From positions 1,301,001 through 1,365,000 of the forward strand of contig NC_060202.1 in the NCBI RefSeq assembly GCF_020623625.1: a DNA stretch of 64,000 nucleotides, in the 5' to 3' direction. This document shows, in pieces, positions 9,392-20,065 of the stretch; position 1 is the stretch's first letter; every line of letters starts with the position of its first letter. The stretch comes from Saccharomycodes ludwigii (Eukaryota; Ascomycota; Saccharomycetes; Saccharomycodales; Saccharomycodaceae). The notes below the pieces were generated by a model. It was not told the origin of the DNA and did no database searches. It saw only the letters and a program-made list of their open reading frames with translations. The position numbers and the translations under genes are program-made.

Positions 9392-11008
9392 ATGCTAAAC
9401 ATATCCAGAAGATTCCTTTTATCTGCTGGTGCTTCCACTACACCTATAAGCAAAGCTTCGCTATATCACACAACAAGTATCAAAATGAACACTGTTAATA
9501 AAGCATCTAGTAGTACTACATCCAATGAAAGTGGCTCAAATGATGCATCAACTCAGCCGGATGCTGCTTCTACCACTTTGGCAGACAGGTACGATTCAAA
9601 AAGATTGATGCAGCAATTATACACTCCAAAGGACCCCAAAAGAGCATTCAAAGCAACTTGGTTAAACGCTTTGGCTGAACGGAAAAAACAATTGGCTCAG
9701 GGTAAAATTATTGATTCCTATATTTACAATAACATTCAGGGTACCAACGAAATTGTCGATAAGACAAGAAAGGACTCATTTACTTATTTGACTTTGCCCT
9801 TTAGGGATGATCCGTTAATTGCAGATTTCTATGTTAATGCTGTTGGTCGCATTAGAATGGGTCAAGTGTTCCAAGATTTAGACGCTTTAGCAGGAAGAAT
9901 TGCTTACAGGCACACCTCGCCTGCTGAACCTATTATTGTTACGGCCAGTGTAGATCGTATATATATGTTAAAACCAATGGATTATATAGCTGATTATAAC
10001 GTTGTTTTAAGTGGTTCAGTGGTTTGGACTGGTAGATCTTCTATGGAAATTGCTATTAGGGCCACTTCGATAAAGGGTGATCTACCATCTGAAATCACGG
10101 AAGAAAGCTTAAAAGATGAGGACACTTTTTTAACTGCATCCTTTACTTTTGTTGCTAGAAACCCAGAAACCCACAAATCAATGCCCATTAACAAACTACT
10201 ACCATTAACCGAAAAGGAGTGGAGAGATTTTAAAAGAGCGGAATCACACAACGCCGCCAAAAAACTAAGAGCCAAAAATGAAAATTTGAATAATTATCCA
10301 CCTACTGAGGAAGAAAGTGGTATCATGCATAACATGTGGCAGTGTAGTCAAAAATTGTTAACTTTGAGCAAACGGGAAAAACCCAAAAATGTCATGTTTA
10401 TGAAAAACACTAACTTGAAAAGTACAATGTTTATGCAACCACAATATAGAAATAGACACTCTTATATGATTTTTGGTGGCTATTTGATGAGACAAACTTT
10501 TGAGTTGGCTTATTGTGTTGCATCTGCATTTTCTCATGGCTTCCCAAGATTTATATCTTTAGACTCAACAACCTTTAGAGCACCTGTCCCTGTTGGTACT
10601 ATTTTGCATATGGATGCAACGGTTGTTTACACTGAACATTTGCATGAAATCAACCAAGATAAACTTCACACTCAAAAATTAGACGTTAATGATATTTATC
10701 ATTTTGAACCACATCCAGTCAACTTTATAAGCACCAACAAAAAAGATTTCCTTTCTAAGCCTGGTACTATCATTCAAATTAAAGTTGATACTGCTGTGCA
10801 AGAGTTGGCTAGTGAAAAACAAACCAAATCTGGCTCTTTTATTTTTTCATTTTTTGCATCAAGAGATATTAATGGTGAAAATGATCCTGGGTATGCTACT
10901 GTTGTTCCAGAAACTTATTCTGAAATGATGGCTTATATTGAAGCTAGAAGACGTGCTATTGAGACTGCTAATTACGCTGCCGCTGTTAAACGTGTATCTA
11001 AGTTGTGA
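9392..11008 (+). CDS. Mitochondrial acyl-CoA thioesterase, ACOT9-like double hotdog protein
   Basis: This 538-residue protein most resembles the ACOT9/ACOT10 group of acyl-CoA thioesterases, which hydrolyse acyl-CoA to free acid and CoA in mitochondria. Residues 1-35 are rich in Ser, Arg and Ala with few acids, as in a matrix presequence. The first hotdog domain (about 120-270) includes FRDDPLIADFYVNAVGRIRMGQVFQDLDALAG. The second (about 350-520) includes YRNRHSYMIFGGYLMRQTFELAY, where Gly and aromatic residues mark the central helix. A second Met at residue 32 could give a form without the presequence. I know of no clear S. cerevisiae orthologue. It lies between SAL1 and AXL2, so it may be an ancestral gene lost in the Saccharomyces lineage. 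The exact substrate is unknown. Confidence 0.85.
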   Translation: MLNISRRFLLSAGASTTPISKASLYHTTSIKMNTVNKASSSTTSNESGSNDASTQPDAASTTLADRYDSKRLMQQLYTPKDPKRAFKATWLNALAERKKQLAQGKIIDSYIYNNIQGTNEIVDKTRKDSFTYLTLPFRDDPLIADFYVNAVGRIRMGQVFQDLDALAGRIAYRHTSPAEPIIVTASVDRIYMLKPMDYIADYNVVLSGSVVWTGRSSMEIAIRATSIKGDLPSEITEESLKDEDTFLTASFTFVARNPETHKSMPINKLLPLTEKEWRDFKRAESHNAAKKLRAKNENLNNYPPTEEESGIMHNMWQCSQKLLTLSKREKPKNVMFMKNTNLKSTMFMQPQYRNRHSYMIFGGYLMRQTFELAYCVASAFSHGFPRFISLDSTTFRAPVPVGTILHMDATVVYTEHLHEINQDKLHTQKLDVNDIYHFEPHPVNFISTNKKDFLSKPGTIIQIKVDTAVQELASEKQTKSGSFIFSFFASRDINGENDPGYATVVPETYSEMMAYIEARRRAIETANYAAAVKRVSKL

Positions 11009-11508
11009 GGTAAGATTAAGTGTTTTTTTTTTTTTTTTCCTATTCCCTTATTTATTTCTTTATTTTGTAAAAAAAAAATATATATATATGAATAATCTTG
11101 ACGTTTGTCTTTAATCCGTTATACTGAAGGAGGTGGTGAATTAATAATATATTATGAAGTGTCTCTTAAAGGTATTAAAATAAAAAATGGAAAAAAAAAT
11201 TACTTATTATATGATATTAAACTAGTGGAAAAAAAAAAGAAAAAGAAAAAAGGAAGCATAATGAACAATGGATTATGGTTGAAATGTGGCAAAAAAAGAA
11301 AAAACACTTTTGTCACATCGTCAACACTTTTCGAACAAGCAAAACCTAAAGAATAAATCGTTTCCAAATAACCAAAAATATTAACTAAAATGAAAATGGG
11401 AATAATTCACAATGAAAAAAAAAAAAAAAAAAAAAAAGCACGAGAGGGACAGAATAAATGAAAAATAAAAATTGGTATAAAATTAATTGTACTGTACTGT
11501 CATAAGTT
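11009..11508. other. Intergenic, convergent thioesterase-AXL2
   Basis: This 500-bp spacer lies between stop codons and holds a T-run, a short TA run near 11078 and an A-run near 11414-11437. An 83-codon frame inside it is Lys-rich and does not begin with ATG. I see no gene. Confidence 0.55.
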
Positions 11509-12880
11509 TCAATCAGATGATTCTAAATGTAAATCTTGACCTTTAATATCGGCCACATTACCTACCTCAACATTTTCACTGATGTCATTAAATTTTTTCA
11601 CCAACTTACTTTTTCTATTATTACTATTATTATCATTATTATTGACCTGCTCAGTAACAATATTATCAACATTACTATCATTCAAAGTATTTGGAAGGAC
11701 AGTAGACTCGGTATTAGGGTTATGGCTTTCATCAATACTATTTTCTATTATAGTACTCATATTGTTATCATTGGGATTGCTATCATTATTATTTATTATT
11801 TGTGATTTTAAGCTGTTATCAGTGTCGCTATTGACTAAAACCCAATTATACCTAGATCCACTCCTACTTATAACAGGAGTGTAATGCGTTGAGCTTTCCA
11901 TATCATCGAAGCTTTCTTCTTTAATTGGTGTGGTTTCTGGCGATTTACTCAAACTTTGATGGGATGAGGATTTCGGTATGAAAACAGAACTTTTTGGATC
12001 TTTATTCAACAATGAAGCAGTGTTATCATTAGACTTAGCATCATCCTTGATTTCAGAGTCTAAAAATACATTGGTACCAATAGTATTCAGCGAAGCATAA
12101 CTCTCCCTTTTAAAAGATGGTGTCTTTGGTTTATAGACCGATGACAAAGATGATATAACAGAATTTCTATTTTCAGGAACATATCTCCATGAATCTTTCA
12201 ATCCTGGATGTGCATTATAATAAACCGAGGATGCTCTAATGTTATTCATACTGCTTGATCTAGATGATGACTTAACTGGACTAAAGAAATCTGAACGAAT
12301 TGCATTGTGTATATCTTCATCGTCATCGTCATCATCGTCGTCAAGGTTATTGATAAAATTGGCAAAATTTTCCTGGGTATTTGGTGAAGAAATAGATGAA
12401 ATGTTCCTTTGTCCTTCATTGTTATCATCAACTGGAATAGTATTCAAATAAGTGGCATTTGCATTCATAGGGTCATTATTATCAACAATATTCTTTTCTT
12501 CCATATCAGGAGTCGTAGAATTAGAAGAGGAGTACGAAGAAGATGTATGATTGCTGCCATTACGAGTAGTACCACCTGGAACTATAACTGGAGAATCCAA
12601 AGCTTGTTGGTTATTAGCAGTATTGTTCTTGTTTGTAGCAGTAGCAAATAATGCGCCTGGTTTCTCGTTATTGTCTTCATCGTCAAACCTCAACCTGTCT
12701 TCAGCTTGGATTTCATCCTTATCTTTATCATTATTTTTTCTTCTTCTCCACCAGGAAAATAAGATGAAAAATAGAATGAGTAATACGACTATGGGAATGA
12801 TGACACCGCATGCAATTGCAGTAGTACGTTTTTTATCACTATCTTGCTTACTGATCTTGGTAAATAAAGGTACAGCAGTA

Positions 12881-12924
<44 letters not shown>

Positions 12925-14625
12925 TATTGTCTGGCTTGTTGTGATAATAATTATACTACTACTGCTTGAGGAAAAAAATGATGTGCTTGTGGGTTTGAAG
13001 ACTGAACTTGTATTTTTGAATGTAGTTGAGTTGTAGAAAGTAGATGTTGCATAACTGGAAGACGTTATATTGTGCGAAGATGTTGCATTATGAGACGAAG
13101 TTGTATGGCTAGAATAATGTGTAGAGTTATGAGAAGAAGTTCGAATACTATGTGTACTACTACTGCTATGTGTGCTGCTATGTGTACTGCTATGTGTACT
13201 GCTATGTGTACTGCTATGTGTACTGCTATGTGTACTGCTATGTGTGCTGCTACTGCTACTAGATGTATGTTTTGGATCCATACCTATAATAGTCAAGTTC
13301 AATGAATCAGTAATCCCATCTTCAGTACCATAAATTTGTAGTCCAACTACAGTAAATGATTCGGGAACAGTCCCAGAAATGGTCATATTACTAGCTAGAT
13401 ATCCTAACCAATTACCCTCACTTGAATTCTTTCCAATGGTAATTTGAGTATTGTCAAAATCAGTAAACATTGAAGATAACAAATTATATTGAAACCATTC
13501 ACCTCTAGTGGCATTTACATTGGCCAATGAGTTAATAGCAAATATCTTATGTGTTGTTTCCACAACAAAATTTAAATAAACTGCATCTCCATATATATCT
13601 GTAATAGTTAGCGTAAAATTTGTTTGTGTTTGGTCGTAGTCGGATGGAACGGAGCCCTTTATACCATAAGTACCGTTTCCATCTGAATCTAAAGAAATCC
13701 AACTAGGGGCTCCATCACTTAATGAAACTGACCCAATATCAGAGCTCTTGATTACGTCGCCATCCAAATAAACTTCATCCATTGGAACAGAATATTCGAA
13801 TGGAGATGAGGTAACATTAATGATCAGGTCATTTTGAATTGAAGTAGTCAACTGATGGGCACCAATAATAATTTCGAAATCTAGTTGCGTGGCAGAATAC
13901 CCGGGAACATCTGTAGCAATTAAAGTTAATGGATAATAGACTTCTGGGGCAATTTCCGAACCTGGGTTTGGTGTAACACCACCTATTTCCAAATCGCTTG
14001 AATCAAAAGAAATCCAACTGGGCAGTGGGGCATTATTCTCTCCACTTCTAGCATAATATTCTAAAATTTGAGTACTCTGGCCTGTTGTAAAAATCCCCGA
14101 TTCAAAAGTTATATTAAACGTTTCATACGGTTTTAAAATTAAACCATCTACACCGTTTGTACTACCATAATTCTTCAAATAGCTTAAAAGATTGAAGTCC
14201 TCGGATATGGAGATACCTGCACGGGTAGTCATAACGAATTGGTAAGTTTCATTAAGTGAATTCCCATCAGTTTGATCAGTACCCTCTAATATAAAGGAAA
14301 AATAATAATTGTCATTATCAGACTGACCATGGAAATCATTCTTAGTTGGTGTACCATAAAAATTTTGATTACTGGAGTCAAAAGTTAACCAAGATGGTAA
14401 GTCAAATGCTTGGTATTCAATTGTTGTATCATTGCCAGAGGAAGATGCATAAGTACTGCTTGACATATTAAAACTGAAATATTGCCCTACACGGCATACT
14501 GGTGGTATTTGAGATGAAATTGGAAACGCTTCATATGGATATGCTACGACTTGCTTTATTAGAGAAAGCAATGATAAAAAATACATTGTAGTCACTACCA
14601 TTGGGGTAGTACCTTGAAACCTCAT
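11509..14625 (-). CDS. AXL2: Axial bud-site landmark membrane protein Axl2/Bud10
   Basis: This 1038-residue type I membrane protein (823 in S. cerevisiae) marks the axial bud site and interacts with septins and the Bud3/Bud4 machinery. A signal peptide at 1-28 is followed by cadherin-like repeats. The segments YPYEAFPISSQIPPVCRVG and GAHQLTTSIQNDLIINVT are close to yeast Axl2. A Ser/Thr-rich stalk (about 455-610) contains SSTH repeats and poly-Ser. One membrane segment (about 620-640) is followed by WWRRRK. The long cytoplasmic tail is acidic and Ser/Asn-rich. In S. cerevisiae AXL2 is YIL140W, next to REV7 and CCT2; here those genes are interleaved with the chromosome XIV set. Confidence 0.95.
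12896..12922. repeat. (CTG)9 / (CAG)9 triplet repeat in AXL2
   Basis: Nine CTG units on the plus strand, preceded by CTA units, encode a poly-Ser run (AGC/AGT codons) in AXL2. This is the hairpin-forming class of triplet repeat. Confidence 0.9.
13160..13255. repeat. 12-bp minisatellite in AXL2 (SSTH units)
   Basis: About eight tandem copies of the 12-bp unit tgctatgtgtac encode Ser-Ser-Thr-His repeats in the extracellular stalk of AXL2. Copies are nearly identical at the DNA level, which suggests recent expansion. Confidence 0.9.
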
Positions 14626-14686
14626 TGTATTTGACCTTTATTGGGTGTTCACGTAATCAACTATTTTCTATTTTTCTATTTTTCTA

Positions 14687-14717
<31 letters not shown>

Positions 14718-14829
14718 ATAAATATATATATGTGTGTGTGTTGATATATGAGCAAAAGGAGCGTATTCTGTCAATAATTTGAGTAGTCTGGTGTTTTAAA
14801 GCTTGTAGTAATTGCAATATCTGGCTCGA

Positions 14830-14861
<32 letters not shown>

Positions 14862-16371
14862 TGAAGATATACTGCCTAAGAAAAAAGAAAAAAAAAGAAA
14901 AAGGAGAAGAGACAAAAAGTAATTAGAAGGTTAAGAGGGAAATTGAAGATTAATTAAAGATAAAAAGACATTAGAATACAAGTTGTAAGAATGATAGTGC
15001 ATTCATAAATAGATAGTAGAATGAAAATTACGATTATTATTGGTAATTGGAAAGCGTTATTTCCTAAAAGGTACAAAAGATAAATATTAGTAAAATATCT
15101 TTTCATTTGGACCTTATTATAATTAATTGTTACATATATATACTTCTATATATCATATGTGTATGTCATTTTTTCTGTTCAAAATGTAAAAATTAATTAT
15201 ATTTCCATTTTAGGAAATATACCACGAAAATGTAAACAAGGTAAAAAAAAAAAAAAAAAAAAAAAAACTAGCATCGTGATTATAATAGTACGTGTTATAT
15301 ATTACCGGATCTAAAACAGTACAATATGTTACAAATTCAGCTTTATACACGAAAAAAAAAAAAGTAAAAAGTAGTATTTAGGAAATATATTACTAAATTT
15401 AATTCAGCTACACGAAAAAGCAGTTTATTGATATGTCTTTCAGTAATCGACTAAATTTTCATTTCTATATTTAGTAAACTCGCAACATCCATTTTTTTTT
15501 TTTGTTGTAGCAGTAAAAAAAAATAAAACTAGCCGCTTACAATGCAAGTAATTATATAATTAGAAGTTCAGCAAATTAACTTAGTTAAGACATGTAGAAA
15601 GTTTTCTGATTTTTATTCAATGAGACTTGGGCAAAAAAATGAGCCAAATTAAATCAAATCAAATCAAATCAAATCAAAAATAATAAATAATAATTAAGTT
15701 CTTATAAAAAGATATTGTAAATTGTAGATTATTACCTATAATTCTTTTTAATATTGACCTTTAATCGTTGATGCCATTCCTTTATTGTTTATTTATTATC
15801 ATTAAAATATCTTGAAAATATTTTCCATAGTAAGTCTATTTATCTGAGTAACTACGATCTTTTTTTTTGTTTTTTTTTTTCTTTTTTCTACTTAACTAAT
15901 CATATCAAATTACCACCTAATTAAGTTGCCATGACAAAAAAAAAGAAAAATGTGGTTAATTACTACATTTGCTTAACAATCTTTTAATTTTGTAATTATA
16001 TATACGTCACTCAAATATTACCCCCTTCTCTTTACTTTCGGTCTTTACACATACTCGGTTTTCCCCTTTTTTTTCCCTTTCTTTCTTTCTTTCTTTTGTT
16101 GGTGATAATAAAACGTAAAGAGAAAAACAAAAAAAATATAATATAATAAAACTGATGGTCGAAACCCTATAACTTTTTTTTTTTTTTTTTTTTTTTTAGA
16201 CAACAAATTCAATTTATCGTAATTTTACTCCTGCTACACGCTTTTTTTCTTTTTTTCTTTTTTTTTTTGCTTTTTCTGAATGTTTGTATATCTATAGTCA
16301 AATAGTGATAACATCACCTGGAAGAAGGAGTTTCAGAAAAAGAAAATTTATACATTAGTGCTCTTCATATC
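14626..16371. other. Long intergenic, divergent AXL2 / END3 promoters
   Basis: This 1.75-kb spacer is the longest in the window. It contains (AAAAC)6 near 14834-14858, (AAATC)5 at 15651-15675, an A-run near 15243-15266 and T-runs near 14695-14717 and 16174-16197. I found no tRNA promoter boxes, no ORF of note and no recognisable structural RNA. It must hold the AXL2 and END3 promoters. Confidence 0.55.
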
Positions 16372-17607
16372 ATGCCTAAATTGGAACAATTTGAAATCAA
16401 AAAATACTGGCAAATATTTTCAGGTTTAAAACCTGTTGATAAAAAATTGAGTTATGATCAAGTTAGACCAGTATTGTATAACTCTAAATTGGATACGTCT
16501 ATAACTTCTCAAATATGGTCGTTGGCCGATATTGATGATGATGATAACCTAGATTTTGAAGAATTTGTCATATGTATGAGATTAGTTTTCGATATGGTCA
16601 ATAAAAATATTGATCGTGTTCCTCAAGAGCTGCCTGATTGGCTAGTTCCCGGAAGTAAAGTTAAGTTAATTAAACAGAAAAAATTAGAAAAACAACAATT
16701 AACCGAATCAACTAGCTCTACGCCAACCAAGAGTGGACCAGATACTAATTCTGGTAATATAATACAAGCTGATCCTACTACCAATAGTGTTGTTGAGACT
16801 AGCAGCAGTGCTGTTCCTGTCAATGTCAAATCTCCAGATTTAGATTGGTACATTTCGCCTTCAGACAAAGATTTGTATGAAGCTTTACATTCGGAATGTG
16901 TTTTATCTACAGATGGGACGGTAACTTTCAGTGCTATTTGCGCATCGATTAAATCCATTTTACCAAATATTAATGACTCGGATATGGAACAAGTTTGGAA
17001 GTTGGTTAATCCAAATAATTACCCTTCTATTGACAAAGATCCTGCTTTATATTTTATCCATATTTTAAAACAAAAAAATGACATAGGTTGTAATATTCCA
17101 AGCTCTGTACCAACTGCTCTAAGAGAAACTTTTTTAAAGCAACAAATAAACAATAATTTATCCTCTTCCCAGGCCAATATTAGGAAAAGTGTAGAAACCT
17201 ATGATGATACTAACAAGGGCAATAATAATGACAACCATGAAAAAAAATACAATACTGCTGTTAATCACGATGATGATGATGACGATGAAAATATTACAGG
17301 TACTTGGGGTATAGTAAAATTGAAAAGAAAATTGGCACAATTGGATCAAGAATACGATCGAATTATGGATAGTAATACTTTTGATCCAAACAAAGATCAT
17401 ATCTCCATTGTTAAGTCACAGTTTCAAGAATTATTAAACTTTAAAAAAAAACAGTTTCTCGATGTTGGTGGTATGTCCTCTTCTAAAATCGCTAGTACTA
17501 AGGATGATTTGGATAGTATTGAAGATCAGGTCGCCTCCTTGGAAAACTATTTAAAATCTCAAAGAGCAGCATTACAATCTTTAAAACAAGAAATTCAAAA
17601 ATGTTGA
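16372..17607 (+). CDS. END3: EH-domain endocytic protein End3
   Basis: This 411-residue protein (349 in S. cerevisiae) works with Pan1 and Sla1 in actin-dependent endocytosis. The first EH domain (about 1-100) is nearly identical to yeast End3 over LEQFEIKKYWQIFSGLKP and has the EF-hand loop DIDDDDNLDFEEF. A second EH-like domain covers about 150-245. The insert between them (about 105-150) and the segment before the C-terminal coiled coil (about 340-411, ending in a Leu/Gln-rich helix) are low in complexity and account for the extra length. It is divergent from AXL2 and convergent with CCT2. The orientation relative to SAL1 and MKT1 matches S. cerevisiae chromosome XIV. Confidence 0.97.
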   Translation: MPKLEQFEIKKYWQIFSGLKPVDKKLSYDQVRPVLYNSKLDTSITSQIWSLADIDDDDNLDFEEFVICMRLVFDMVNKNIDRVPQELPDWLVPGSKVKLIKQKKLEKQQLTESTSSTPTKSGPDTNSGNIIQADPTTNSVVETSSSAVPVNVKSPDLDWYISPSDKDLYEALHSECVLSTDGTVTFSAICASIKSILPNINDSDMEQVWKLVNPNNYPSIDKDPALYFIHILKQKNDIGCNIPSSVPTALRETFLKQQINNNLSSSQANIRKSVETYDDTNKGNNNDNHEKKYNTAVNHDDDDDDENITGTWGIVKLKRKLAQLDQEYDRIMDSNTFDPNKDHISIVKSQFQELLNFKKKQFLDVGGMSSSKIASTKDDLDSIEDQVASLENYLKSQRAALQSLKQEIQKC

Positions 17608-17848
17608 GCAAATATGTTTTTACCTTATACAATATATATTATCTATTAGTTTAAAATCTTTTCCTTTTTTCTTCTTTTTTTTTTTTTTTTTCCTTTTTTT
17701 AAAAAAAATAAAAAAAAAACTAAAAATTCATCATGTAATATCATTTTTCACAATAAAAGAATAATATTAATGAAAATGTTTAATATGTTATTACTCTACA
17801 AACGATGTATATATAATAGATATAGATATAAGGATCAGATATGTGGAA

Positions 17849-19432
17849 CTACATTCTTTGTCTATCTGCTGTTCTAGGCTTAGCACGAATAATATTGTCG
17901 ACCCTTAGTAAAACTTCAGCTGCTTCGCTTGCTGAACTAACGACAGCATTTTTCAATTTATAACTTTCAATTATTCCTAATTCCCTCATATCAGCAACAG
18001 TACCATTCGTTAAATCCAATCCACAGGTTAACATACCATTGTAAATGGAGGATCTCAATTTAGTAACTAATTCACTACTATCATAGCCAGCATTATCAGC
18101 CAAAATAGTAGGTAATTGTCTTAAAGCGCGTGCAAAAGATTCAACAGCCAAGGATTTTTTGCCCTCGCAGTTTTGGGCAGCAGTTTCAACAGCCTTAGAC
18201 ATTATCATCTCCGAACAGCCACCACCTAAAACAGTTCTTGTTTCTTTTGTTGTTTGAGATAAAACACTTAATGCATCGTGTAGAGATCTCTCAGCTTCTT
18301 CCAAAACTTGCTCAGTAGCACCCCTTAAAACAATAGTACAAGCTTGACCGGCTTTGCAACCACTGAATTTAATTAAATTTTTTTCACCAATAACAATTTC
18401 TTCGATTAATTTACATTCACCCAATTTACATTTTTCCGGGTTGTCAAACGTGGAAACAACCTCACCACCAGTAACCAAGGCTAATCGTTCAACACCTTCA
18501 AAATCAGCATGTTCGATGGAATTAATGTGTAAGTCGGTGAATAATTGCTCTGGATAGTCATAAATTAATTGTCTGTTAATAAAAGTGTTGATGCCAAACT
18601 TAGCAATTTTGGCAATCTTGTTCTTCATCTTTTCACGCTCAGCCTTCTCTAAATCAGCCAATTTTGAGGTAGAATCAACTTTAAATTTAGTACCAAAAAT
18701 TTTAACTTTATCTGTATCTAGAGACGTATTAGCAATTAAAATTTTGGCATTTTCTACCCTCTTAGGTTGGTTATTACCAAAAACCTTGGGCAAAATAAAA
18801 CCTTCATCTAAAAATGAATCACTCAATTTTCCACCTATAATTTTTAAAACTTGAATATGTTCCAAATTAGTCGAACCCTTTAACCTTAAAATTGCATCAA
18901 CAGCCATATTCGCAAACTGGTCCTTATCCTGAGACAAAATCTTGGACGATAATGTGGTTTTGGCAATGTGCAGTAAATCGTTTTTAAACTTAATTGCATC
19001 TTTTGAATTATCAACAGCAACCTTTTCTAAAGCTTCCAAGGCAACTTTGCTACCAATTCTATAACCGTCAACGATAGTTTGTGGATGTATTTTGTTCTGT
19101 TCGATTAATTTCTCAGCTTCTCTTAATAACTCTGCACATAACACGGTAACACTAGTGGTACCATCACCAACTTCGTCGTCTTGGACTTTACTAATATTAA
19201 CTAAAACTTTTGCTGCGGGATTGTCCAATGGTATAGATTTCAAAATGGTTGCCCCGTCATTAGTAACAATAGCATTACCAGTTGAAGCACTTTGCAATAG
19301 TTTATCCATACCTTTGGGACCTAAAGTGGTTTTAACTAAATCACCAACAGCAATTGCACCAACAAATGAACTCATACGAGCATTTTCAGCCCTTTCTTCA
19401 GTAACTTGATCGCCAAAAATGTTAATACTCAT
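17849..19432 (-). CDS. CCT2: Cytosolic chaperonin CCT/TRiC beta subunit
   Basis: This 527-residue protein has exactly the S. cerevisiae Cct2 length. It is one of eight subunits of the ATP-driven chaperonin that folds actin and tubulin. Group II chaperonin motifs are clear: [10 protein letters not shown], the nucleotide-binding NDGATIL and VGDGTTSV near the N-terminus, and GGGCSEM in the second half of the equatorial domain. I placed the start at the ATG at 19430-19432 (MSINIFGDQ). The frame continues 74 codons upstream, but that part is poly-Phe/Lys from homopolymers and is not family-like. It is convergent with END3 and in tandem with MKT1. In S. cerevisiae CCT2 is YIL142W, on the other duplicated chromosome. 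Confidence 0.98.
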   Translation of the reverse strand: MSINIFGDQVTEERAENARMSSFVGAIAVGDLVKTTLGPKGMDKLLQSASTGNAIVTNDGATILKSIPLDNPAAKVLVNISKVQDDEVGDGTTSVTVLCAELLREAEKLIEQNKIHPQTIVDGYRIGSKVALEALEKVAVDNSKDAIKFKNDLLHIAKTTLSSKILSQDKDQFANMAVDAILRLKGSTNLEHIQVLKIIGGKLSDSFLDEGFILPKVFGNNQPKRVENAKILIANTSLDTDKVKIFGTKFKVDSTSKLADLEKAEREKMKNKIAKIAKFGINTFINRQLIYDYPEQLFTDLHINSIEHADFEGVERLALVTGGEVVSTFDNPEKCKLGECKLIEEIVIGEKNLIKFSGCKAGQACTIVLRGATEQVLEEAERSLHDALSVLSQTTKETRTVLGGGCSEMIMSKAVETAAQNCEGKKSLAVESFARALRQLPTILADNAGYDSSELVTKLRSSIYNGMLTCGLDLTNGTVADMRELGIIESYKLKNAVVSSASEAAEVLLRVDNIIRAKPRTADRQRM

Positions 19433-20065
19433 GATAAGATAATATATGTATTTTGTCTGTACTACTTTAGTTTTGTGAGAACTGGGAAACCTTGGTATAA
19501 ATCGGGTGTTCTTTGTTATTAGTAGAAGTGGAACTAAAACTAGTGGGTTTATTGGCGCTTTCTTTCTTTTTTTTTTTTTTGCCATCCATTTTATGAAAAA
19601 GCAAAAAAAAAAAAAAAAAAAAAAAAAAGAAAAATTTTGTAGATATTTTTTCACTCAAAAAATATATATATATATATATATATTTATAATAAAGTCACTT
19701 GCTACGAAATCCAACAACATGCAGCTTTGATCTTTTTCTCAAAGTGTCAAAAAAAAAAAAGCTTTTTTTCCAGTAAAAATCAAATTGAAAACGAGTTTAA
19801 CCATAACGAAACAAATTGGAACCGTTCTTATATTCGTAAAGTTTATCAGTATTAATGACCTTAAAATCATATTTTAAAAAAGTTTTATTTTGCTTATTGC
19901 CTTTTTAATTTTTTTTTTTTTTTTACATATATATATATATATTTCATTATTTATCTTTGGTTTTTATAGATATATATGAGTTTTCTTTTTTTTTTTTTTT
20001 TTTTCCCTATTTTTTTTTACTATTTTTTTATTATGTGTTTATATATTAAACATGTTAATACATAT
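19433..20065. other. Intergenic, MKT1 3' end and CCT2 promoter
   Basis: This 633-bp tandem spacer (both genes on the minus strand) contains A-runs near 19603-19627, a (TA)n at 19662-19682, a TA run at 19928-19941 and T-runs near 19988-20003. No RNA gene or credible ORF is seen. Confidence 0.55.

Noticed and set aside
11105-11356. 83-codon Lys-rich frame after the thioesterase
   Set aside because: It has no ATG start, is low complexity and lies in a convergent 3' region.
12551-13036. 161-codon plus-strand frame inside AXL2 with a poly-Leu stretch
   Set aside because: It is the antisense reading of the poly-Ser repeat of AXL2.
19433-19654. 74-codon N-terminal extension of CCT2
   Set aside because: It is poly-Phe/Lys from homopolymers. 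The shorter form is 527 residues, exactly the yeast Cct2 length.
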